From assembly GCF_000013625.1 (NCBI RefSeq), contig NC_009659.1, positions 1,984,001-2,048,000 on the forward strand: DNA of 64,000 nucleotides, read 5' to 3'. Both the position numbers and the translations under genes were made by a program. Numbering within the stretch: the stretch's first letter is position 1; each line of letters opens with the position of its first letter. Source of the DNA: Janthinobacterium sp. Marseille (lineage in GTDB: Bacteria > Pseudomonadota > Gammaproteobacteria > Burkholderiales > Burkholderiaceae_D). The notes under the pieces are model-generated. The model saw only the letters and a program-made list of their open reading frames with translations. It searched no databases and was not told the origin of the DNA. Below are positions 57,858 to 64,000 of the stretch, one piece after another.

Positions 57858-58951
57858 CTACCATCCTGAAACCTTCCCTCTTCTCACGTCCGGCCTGGAT
57901 CGGTATCGTCTTCTGCGCCGTCGTACTGGCCTTGCTGCCGATCATGAACCTGTGCTTTCCGGCCGATCATGCGCTGCATATTTCCAGCTATACCATCGCA
58001 CTGGTGGGCAAGTTCATGTGCTATGCCATGGCGGCACTGGCATTGGACCTGGTGTGGGGTTATACCGGCATCCTGTCGCTCGGCCACGGCGTCTTCTTTG
58101 CCCTCGGCGGTTATGCACACGGCATGTATTTGATGCGCTCCATCGGTCGTGATGGCGTGTATCAAAGCAATCTGCCGGACTTCATGGTCTTCCTGAACTG
58201 GAAGGAATATCCATGGTATTGGTGGATGACCGAGCATTTCTGGTTCGCGATGCTGCTGGTGGTATTGGTGCCTGGCTTGCTGGCCTTTATCTTCGGTTAC
58301 TTTGCATTCCGTTCGCGCATCAAGGGCGTGTATTTCTCCATCATCACGCAAGCGATGACCTTCGCCTTCATGCTGCTGTTCTTCCGTAACGATACTGGCT
58401 TCGGCGGCAATAACGGCTTCACCGATTTCAAACGCATACTCGGCTTTACCATCACCGATCCATCGACCAAGGCCGTACTCTACCTGGTCACGCTGGCTTT
58501 CCTGCTGGCCGCCCTGTTCGTGTGCCGTGCCATCGTGACCTCGAAACTGGGCCGCGTATTGCAAGGCGTGCGTGATTCGGAATCGCGCCTGATGTTCATA
58601 GGCTACAACCCCTTGTGGTTCAAATTGTTTGTCTGGACCCTGTCGGCTGTCGTTTGCGGCATTGCCGGTGCCTTGTATGTGCCGCAAGTCGGCATCATCA
58701 ATCCATCTGAAATGTCCCCGGCCAATTCGATTGAAATGGTGATCTGGGCGGCGGTTGGCGGACGCGGTTCACTGCTCGGTCCGATCATTGGCGCCTTCAC
58801 CGTCAATGGCCTGAAAAGCTGGTTCACCGCCGCTTTCCCTGACTTGTGGCTATACGCGCTGGGCCTGATCTTCATCTTCGTGACGCTCTTCATGCCGCAA
58901 GGCATCCTCGGCCTCGTCAAAAAATTCAAAAAACAAGAGGCCGCAACATGA
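57854..58951 (+). CDS. urtC: UrtC urea ABC transporter permease
   Basis: A 365-residue LivM-type inner-membrane permease. It contains ALALDLVWGYTGILSLGHGV and the cytoplasmic loop LGRVLQGVRDSESRLMFIGY that contacts the ATPases. Overlaps urtB and urtD by ATGA-type junctions, so translation is coupled. Confidence 0.95.
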   Translation: MTTILKPSLFSRPAWIGIVFCAVVLALLPIMNLCFPADHALHISSYTIALVGKFMCYAMAALALDLVWGYTGILSLGHGVFFALGGYAHGMYLMRSIGRDGVYQSNLPDFMVFLNWKEYPWYWWMTEHFWFAMLLVVLVPGLLAFIFGYFAFRSRIKGVYFSIITQAMTFAFMLLFFRNDTGFGGNNGFTDFKRILGFTITDPSTKAVLYLVTLAFLLAALFVCRAIVTSKLGRVLQGVRDSESRLMFIGYNPLWFKLFVWTLSAVVCGIAGALYVPQVGIINPSEMSPANSIEMVIWAAVGGRGSLLGPIIGAFTVNGLKSWFTAAFPDLWLYALGLIFIFVTLFMPQGILGLVKKFKKQEAAT

Positions 58952-59814
58952 GCGAACTCGGATCTGAAAAAATGCGCCGCAGCGAACCATCTGACCGGCC
59001 TGATGATAGTGAATACGCCGAATACGGCGTGACCTATTCACGCCTGAAACCGGAAGGCCTGGATACCGCGCATGGCGTCATCCTCTACCTGGAAGACATC
59101 ACTGTCTCGTTTGACGGCTTCAAGGCGATCAACAAACTGAACCTGGATATTTCAGTCGGTGAACTGCGCTGCATCATCGGCCCGAATGGTGCCGGCAAGA
59201 CCACGATGATGGATGTCATTACCGGCAAAACACGACCGACTTCCGGCACCGCCTTCTTTGGCCAGAGCATAGACCTGACCAAGCTGACCGAGTATGAAAT
59301 TGCACATGCCGGCATAGGCCGTAAGTTCCAGCGCCCCACCGTATTCGAACAGCACACGGTATTCGAAAACCTGGAACTGGCGATGAAGATGGACAAGCGC
59401 GTCAAGACCACGCTCTTTGCGCGCCTGAACTCGGAACAGATAGGCAAGATTGAAGAAATCCTCAAGCTGATCCGCCTCAACGGGCAGGAACACCGTATTG
59501 CCGGCCTGCTCTCACACGGGCAAAAGCAATGGCTGGAAATCGGCATGTTGCTGATGCAGGAACCACAATTGATCCTGCTGGATGAACCGGTAGCCGGTAT
59601 GTCCGATGCAGAAACCGCCCGTACTGCCGAATTGCTCAATGAGTTGCGCGGCAAGCACTCGATCATGGTGGTGGAACACGATATGGGCTTCGTCGAAGAA
59701 ATTGCGCAAGGCGACAAGGTAACCGTGCTGCATGAGGGTTCGGTGCTGGCCGAAGGCAGCATGCAACAGGTGCAGGCCGATGAGCGCGTAATCGAAGTGT
59801 ATTTGGGACGATAA
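58948..59814 (+). CDS. urtD: UrtD urea ABC transporter ATPase
   Basis: A 288-residue LivG-type ATPase. Walker A is GPNGAGKTT, the signature is LLSHGQKQWLEIG, Walker B is LILLDEPVAGM, and the switch His is in MVVEHDMGF. An N-terminal extension of ~45 residues (SEPSDRPDDSEYAEYGVTYS) is longer than usual. The ATG at 58948 overlaps the urtC stop. Confidence 0.95.
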   Translation: MSELGSEKMRRSEPSDRPDDSEYAEYGVTYSRLKPEGLDTAHGVILYLEDITVSFDGFKAINKLNLDISVGELRCIIGPNGAGKTTMMDVITGKTRPTSGTAFFGQSIDLTKLTEYEIAHAGIGRKFQRPTVFEQHTVFENLELAMKMDKRVKTTLFARLNSEQIGKIEEILKLIRLNGQEHRIAGLLSHGQKQWLEIGMLLMQEPQLILLDEPVAGMSDAETARTAELLNELRGKHSIMVVEHDMGFVEEIAQGDKVTVLHEGSVLAEGSMQQVQADERVIEVYLGR

Positions 59815-59818
59815 AGAC

Positions 59819-60517
59819 ATGCTGCAAGTTAATCAATTGAACCAATACTACGGCGCGGCACATACGCTGCGCGGCATCTCGCTATCGGTGGAGAAAGGCA
59901 AATGCCTGTCCCTGCTCGGTCGCAACGGCGTCGGTAAAACCACGCTGCTGAAATGCCTGATGGGCGTGTTGCCGGTGGCCGCCGGCAATGTCAGCCTGGA
60001 CGGTCGCGACATTACCAAACTGAAACCACATCAACGTGCCGCTCTCGGTATCGCTTATGTACCGCAAGGACGCGAAATCTTTGCGCGCCTGACCGTCGAA
60101 GAAAACCTGCTGATGGGCATGGCAACCAAATCCGGCAAGAAAGCTTCTGTAATCAAGGGCGAAGTGTATGAACTGTTCCCGGTCCTGAAAGAAATGCTGC
60201 ACCGGCGCGGTGGCGACCTGTCCGGCGGACAACAGCAGCAATTGGCGATTGCGCGTGCCTTGCTGGCCGAACCCAAGCTGATCATCCTGGACGAGCCGAC
60301 CGAAGGCATACAACCGTCGATCATCAAGGATATCGGTCGTGTCATCAGCCTGTTACGTGAGCGTGGTGATATCGGCATCCTGCTGTGCGAACAATACTTC
60401 GACTTCGCGCGTGAACTGGCAGATACCTTCGTCGTGCTGTCGCGCGGTGAAGTTGTCGCTTCCGGCAGCCAACAAGAGATGGATGACGACAACGTCAAGA
60501 AACACCTGGCCGTATAA
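59819..60517 (+). CDS. urtE: UrtE urea ABC transporter ATPase
   Basis: A 232-residue LivF-type ATPase. Walker A is GRNGVGKTT, the signature is LSGGQQQQLAIARAL, Walker B is LIILDEPTEGIQPS, and the switch residue region is GILLCEQYFDFA. Four nt after urtD. UrtE ends the transporter part; ureD starts 48 nt later in the same direction. Confidence 0.95.
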   Translation: MLQVNQLNQYYGAAHTLRGISLSVEKGKCLSLLGRNGVGKTTLLKCLMGVLPVAAGNVSLDGRDITKLKPHQRAALGIAYVPQGREIFARLTVEENLLMGMATKSGKKASVIKGEVYELFPVLKEMLHRRGGDLSGGQQQQLAIARALLAEPKLIILDEPTEGIQPSIIKDIGRVISLLRERGDIGILLCEQYFDFARELADTFVVLSRGEVVASGSQQEMDDDNVKKHLAV

Positions 60518-60565
60518 ATTGCAGCAAACCGATCATTTTGAACTTCACCAGTCAACCAACCTTGC

Positions 60566-61456
60566 ATGAAACGCCTGAGCGATACGAGCAGCGCCATCAC
60601 CCATACGAACAAGAGCGGAATCGCGTCTTTTCGTAATGACCAGGCGCGACTATCACTGGCATTCACTGACGATGCAGGCACCACCCGCATGACCGAACGC
60701 AGTCACTTCGGCCCCTTGCGCGTACAAAAGACGCTCTACCCGGAACATCCGGCCGTATGCCACGCCATCATCGTGCACCCGCCCGGTGGCATCGTCGGCG
60801 GCGACCAATTGACCATCACGGCGCGGGTCGGCGACCGTGCGCATGCGCTGCTGACCACGCCCGGTGCCGGCAAGTGGTACCGCGCCAACGGCCAGCTGTC
60901 ACAGCAACAGGTCAGCCTCGAAGTCGGGGCGGATGCCGCGCTGGAATGGCTGCCGCAGGAAACCATCTTCTTCAATGAAGCCGATGTCCGGCTCGAACAC
61001 AATGTGACGCTGGCTGCCGATGCCCGTTATATCGGCGGCGAAATCCTTTGCTTCGGCCGCACCGCATCCGGCGAAACCTTCGACAGTGGCCGCGTGGCGC
61101 AACGTACCAGCATCCGTCGTGGCGGCAAATTGCTGTGGTTTGAACAAGGTGCCTTGCAGGCTCGCAGTACGTCGATGCACAGCCCTTTGTCGCTGGCCGG
61201 CTACACCGTTTGCGCCACGCTGATCGCGGTCGGCAAGACCATGAATGGGGCTTTCCTCAACGAGCTGCGTGAAGAATCCAGCGCACTGGCGCAAGGCGGC
61301 CGCAGCGGTGCCACGCAAATGAAACAAGTGCTGGTAGCACGTTACCTCGGGCATTCAAGTGAAACCGCCCGCCTCTGGATGACACGCGCATGGCAGCGCA
61401 TACGTCCCGAATTAATGCAACGCGATGCGGTCATCCCGCGCATCTGGAACACCTAG
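60566..61456 (+). CDS. ureD: UreD urease accessory protein
   Basis: A 296-residue scaffold for nickel delivery to apo-urease together with UreF and UreG. Landmarks are [45 protein letters not shown] and [12 protein letters not shown]. Full length. It lies 13 nt before ureA. UreF and UreG must lie beyond the right edge. Confidence 0.94.
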   Translation: MKRLSDTSSAITHTNKSGIASFRNDQARLSLAFTDDAGTTRMTERSHFGPLRVQKTLYPEHPAVCHAIIVHPPGGIVGGDQLTITARVGDRAHALLTTPGAGKWYRANGQLSQQQVSLEVGADAALEWLPQETIFFNEADVRLEHNVTLAADARYIGGEILCFGRTASGETFDSGRVAQRTSIRRGGKLLWFEQGALQARSTSMHSPLSLAGYTVCATLIAVGKTMNGAFLNELREESSALAQGGRSGATQMKQVLVARYLGHSSETARLWMTRAWQRIRPELMQRDAVIPRIWNT

Positions 61457-61469
61457 CTTTGGAGCACAC

Positions 61470-61772
61470 ATGGAACTGACCCCGAGAGAAAAAGATAAAT
61501 TGCTGATCTTTACCGCCGCCTTGCTGGCGGAACGACGCCAGGCGCGCGGCCTGAAACTGAACTATCCGGAAGCGATCGCACTGATCACGGCCGCCATCAT
61601 GGAAGGTGCACGCGATGGCAAGACCGTCGCAGAACTCATGTCGGACGGCGCAAAAATCCTGACACGCGCCGATGTAATGGAAGGCGTGGCGGAAATGATT
61701 CCGGACATCCAGGTAGAAGCCACCTTCCCCGACGGCAGCAAGCTGGTCACCGTGCACCATCCGATTCCCTGA
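61470..61772 (+). CDS. ureA: Urease gamma subunit
   Basis: The 100-residue UreA. It starts [20 protein letters not shown] and includes [20 protein letters not shown] and [25 protein letters not shown] precedes the ATG at 61470. Small structural subunit of cytosolic urease. Confidence 0.97.
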   Translation: MELTPREKDKLLIFTAALLAERRQARGLKLNYPEAIALITAAIMEGARDGKTVAELMSDGAKILTRADVMEGVAEMIPDIQVEATFPDGSKLVTVHHPIP

Positions 61773-61798
61773 GCGCCGATTACGAAAGAGGAAACCAT

Positions 61799-62122
61799 AT
61801 GATCCCAGGAGAAATGTTGGTGGAACCCGGCGACATCGAACTCAATGTCGGTCGCGCCACCGCTACTGTCAAGGTTGCCAATAGCGGCGACCGTCCGATC
61901 CAGGTCGGTTCGCATTTTCATTTTTATGAAACCAATCCGGCGCTGAAATTTGACCGCGCAATCGGCTATGGCATGCGCCTGAATATCACCGCCGGTACCG
62001 CCGTGCGCTTTGAGCCGGGCCAGGAACGCACGGTCGAGCTGGTTGCACTGGCCGGCGACCGCAAGGTCTATGGCTTCAACGGCAAAGTCATGGGTGCGCT
62101 GGATAAGAAGGAAGGCAAATAA
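61799..62122 (+). CDS. ureB: Urease beta subunit
   Basis: The 107-residue UreB. It starts [20 protein letters not shown] and contains [20 protein letters not shown] and [24 protein letters not shown] lies before the ATG. Its last base overlaps the ureC ATG (TAATG). Confidence 0.97.
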   Translation: MIPGEMLVEPGDIELNVGRATATVKVANSGDRPIQVGSHFHFYETNPALKFDRAIGYGMRLNITAGTAVRFEPGQERTVELVALAGDRKVYGFNGKVMGALDKKEGK

Positions 62123-63822
62123 TGAGCAAGATATCGCGTCAGGCTTATGCCGAAATATTCGGCCCGACCACCGGCGACCGTTTGCGTTTGGCAGATACCG
62201 AATTATTCATTGAAATCGAAAAGGACTTCACCACCTACGGCGAAGAAGTGAAGTTCGGCGGCGGCAAGGTGATTCGCGACGGCATGGGCCAGTCGCAACG
62301 CAATTACAAGGATGTGATGGATACCGTCATCACGAATGCCGTCATCGTCGAACATTGGGGTATCGTTAAAGCCGATATCGGCCTCAAGGGCGGCAAGATT
62401 GCCGGCATCGGCAAGGCCGGTAATCCGGACATCCAGCCGGATGTCACGATGGCAATTGGCGGCGCCACTGAAATCATCGCCGGCGAAGGCATGATCGTCA
62501 CGGCCGGCGGCGTGGATACCCACATCCACTTCATTTGCCCGCAACAGATAGAAGAAGCATTGATGAGCGGCGTCACCACCATGATAGGCGGCGGCACCGG
62601 CCCCGCTGTCGGCACTGCCGCCACCACCTGTACGCCCGGCCCCTGGCATATCCATTCGATGTTGTCGGCGGCCGATGCCTTCCCGATGAACCTGGGTTTC
62701 CTCGGCAAAGGCAATGTCAGCCTGCCGACGCCATTGGAAGAACAGATCCACGCCGGTGCCATCGGCCTCAAGCTGCATGAAGACTGGGGTTCGACCCCGG
62801 CCGCAATCGACAATTGCCTGTCAGTTGCAGACCGCCTCGACGTGCAAGTGGCGATCCATAGCGATACCTTGAACGAAGGTGGTTTCCTCGAACACACACT
62901 GGCCGCCTTCAAGGATAGAACTATCCACACTTTCCATACCGAAGGTGCCGGCGGCGGCCATGCGCCCGACATCATCGCCGCCGTCGGCCAGGCCAATGTC
63001 TTGCCGTCCTCCACCAATCCGACCCGGCCCTTTACTGTCAATACGCTGGATGAGCATCTGGACATGCTGATGGTCTGCCATCACCTGGATCCTGCGATTG
63101 CCGAAGACGTCGCCTTCGCCGAATCCCGTATCCGGCGCGAAACGATAGCCGCCGAAGACATCCTGCATGACATCGGCGCGATCTCGATGATGTCGTCCGA
63201 TTCGCAGGCCATGGGACGGGTCGGCGAAGTCATCATGCGCACCTGGCAAACCGCACACAAAATGAAGGTGCAGCGCGGCTCACTGGCAGGCGACCCGGCG
63301 CGCAATGACAACTTCCGCGTCAAACGCTATATCGCCAAATACACCATCAACCCGGCCATCACGCATGGGATTTCACATGTGGTCGGCTCGCTCGAAGTCG
63401 GCAAGGTGGCCGATATCGTCCTGTGGAAACCGGCCTTCTTCGGCGTCAAGCCATCGATGATCCTGAAAAGCGGGATGATTGCCGCGGCCCAGATGGGTGA
63501 TCCGAATGCCTCGATCCCGACGCCGCAACCGGTGCATTACAGGATGATGTTCGGTGCCTATGGCGGCGGCCTGAAGACATCGATGACCTTCGTCTCACAA
63601 TCAGCCTTTGATGCCGGCATAGGCGACATGCTGAAACTGAACAAGCCGGTGGTCGCAGTCAAGAATATGCGTCATCTGCGCAAACGCGACATGATCCACA
63701 ACAGCGCGACGCCGAAAATGGAAGTCGATTCGGAAACCTATGAAGTGCGTGCCGATGGCGAGCTGCTGGTATGTGAACCGGCCAAGATCCTGCCTCTGGC
63801 ACAACGCTACTTTTTATTTTAA
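62122..63822 (+). CDS. ureC: Urease alpha (catalytic) subunit
   Basis: The 566-residue dinickel hydrolase that splits urea to ammonia and carbamate. Nickel ligands are in [11 protein letters not shown] (about His134 and His136). The carbamylated Lys is in [12 protein letters not shown] (about Lys217). Further His appear in [10 protein letters not shown] and [13 protein letters not shown], and the flap contains [20 protein letters not shown]. No key residue appears missing. Confidence 0.98.
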   Translation: MSKISRQAYAEIFGPTTGDRLRLADTELFIEIEKDFTTYGEEVKFGGGKVIRDGMGQSQRNYKDVMDTVITNAVIVEHWGIVKADIGLKGGKIAGIGKAGNPDIQPDVTMAIGGATEIIAGEGMIVTAGGVDTHIHFICPQQIEEALMSGVTTMIGGGTGPAVGTAATTCTPGPWHIHSMLSAADAFPMNLGFLGKGNVSLPTPLEEQIHAGAIGLKLHEDWGSTPAAIDNCLSVADRLDVQVAIHSDTLNEGGFLEHTLAAFKDRTIHTFHTEGAGGGHAPDIIAAVGQANVLPSSTNPTRPFTVNTLDEHLDMLMVCHHLDPAIAEDVAFAESRIRRETIAAEDILHDIGAISMMSSDSQAMGRVGEVIMRTWQTAHKMKVQRGSLAGDPARNDNFRVKRYIAKYTINPAITHGISHVVGSLEVGKVADIVLWKPAFFGVKPSMILKSGMIAAAQMGDPNASIPTPQPVHYRMMFGAYGGGLKTSMTFVSQSAFDAGIGDMLKLNKPVVAVKNMRHLRKRDMIHNSATPKMEVDSETYEVRADGELLVCEPAKILPLAQRYFLF

Positions 63823-63829
63823 AACCATC

Positions 63830-64000
63830 ATGCTGACCCTTAATACCAAACTGGAAAAAGCCGATCAAATCGACGGTGAACTGATCCTGCCCTACGACCA
63901 GCGTGAAAAAAGCCGCTTGCGCGCGACCATGGTTTCGGGTGAAGACGTTGCTGTTTTCACTGTGCGCGGCACTATCCTGCGTGATGGCGATATCTTGCGC
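63830..64000 (+). CDS. ureE: UreE nickel chaperone (cut by window end)
   Basis: The first 57 codons are visible: [20 protein letters not shown], then [15 protein letters not shown] and [18 protein letters not shown], the N-terminal peptide-binding domain of UreE. The metal-binding C-terminal domain lies outside. It starts 7 nt after the ureC stop. Confidence 0.93.
   Translation, partial: MLTLNTKLEKADQIDGELILPYDQREKSRLRATMVSGEDVAVFTVRGTILRDGDILR

Noticed and set aside
1..64000. tRNA, rRNA or CRISPR arrays
   Set aside because: I saw no cloverleaf-like, rRNA-like or regularly spaced repeat sequence by reading; a computational scan would settle tRNAs.

Overview
The window looks like a chromosome segment of a betaproteobacterium of the order Burkholderiales, probably Oxalobacteraceae (Herminiimonas/Janthinobacterium-like). 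This is inferred from protein style, a urt-ure gene order usual for that group, and a moderately GC-rich backbone. It is not proven here, because no rRNA or housekeeping marker is present.

About 1-27 kb is a mosaic of mobile metal-resistance DNA, mostly transcribed leftwards. It starts with a mercury block: merC (cut by the window edge), merP, merT, a merB-like organomercurial lyase and divergent merR. Two separate MerR-type 19-bp-spacer promoters are present, and a Tn21/Tn501-type terminal inverted repeat lies just past merR. Next come small metal-protein remnants and a Tn4651-type cointegrate-resolution module (tnpS/tnpT with a second, broken tnpT). A decayed heavy-metal two-component system and a DUF4148 protein follow. 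Then comes a long leftward metal and envelope cluster: czcI, czcC, czcB, a PII-like gene, czcA, an mgtC-like gene, a zinc ribbon gene, czcD, two small genes, a polyprenyl-phosphate glycosyltransferase, eptA and an orphan flgB. A Tn7-like transposition block (tnsA, tnsB, tnsC, tniQ) sits at the right side of this region, so the metal genes are plausibly its cargo.

About 27.3-34.6 kb is a complete-looking filamentous phage (inovirus) prophage. It has a divergent regulator, a ssDNA-binding protein, a string of tiny ORFs, major coat, TspB-like adsorption protein, pVI, Zot and a HUH replication protein, with accessory genes at the left side.

From about 34.8 kb the composition becomes GC-richer and the content more chromosomal. 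There is an outer-membrane barrel, a GFA-family protein with no normal start codon, a small HTH regulator, a PAP2 phosphatase and a YkgJ/SEC-C protein. A second heavy-metal system follows (cadR divergent from cadA-czcI-czcC-czcB-czcA) with a clear CadR-type operator. After that come small periplasmic proteins, a PtsN-like protein, a DapA-family aldolase, a TorF-type porin, a DUF3300 protein and an HD hydrolase. The last 9 kb is one rightward nitrogen-scavenging locus, urtABCDE (urea ABC transporter) followed by ureDABCE (urease), with ureE cut by the window end.

The most notable points are the tight glycosyltransferase-eptA-flgB cluster inside a metal operon, the duplicated mer promoter with merB between the copies, the decaying two-component system with an in-frame 27-bp tandem duplication, and the Tn7-like element next to an intact inovirus.
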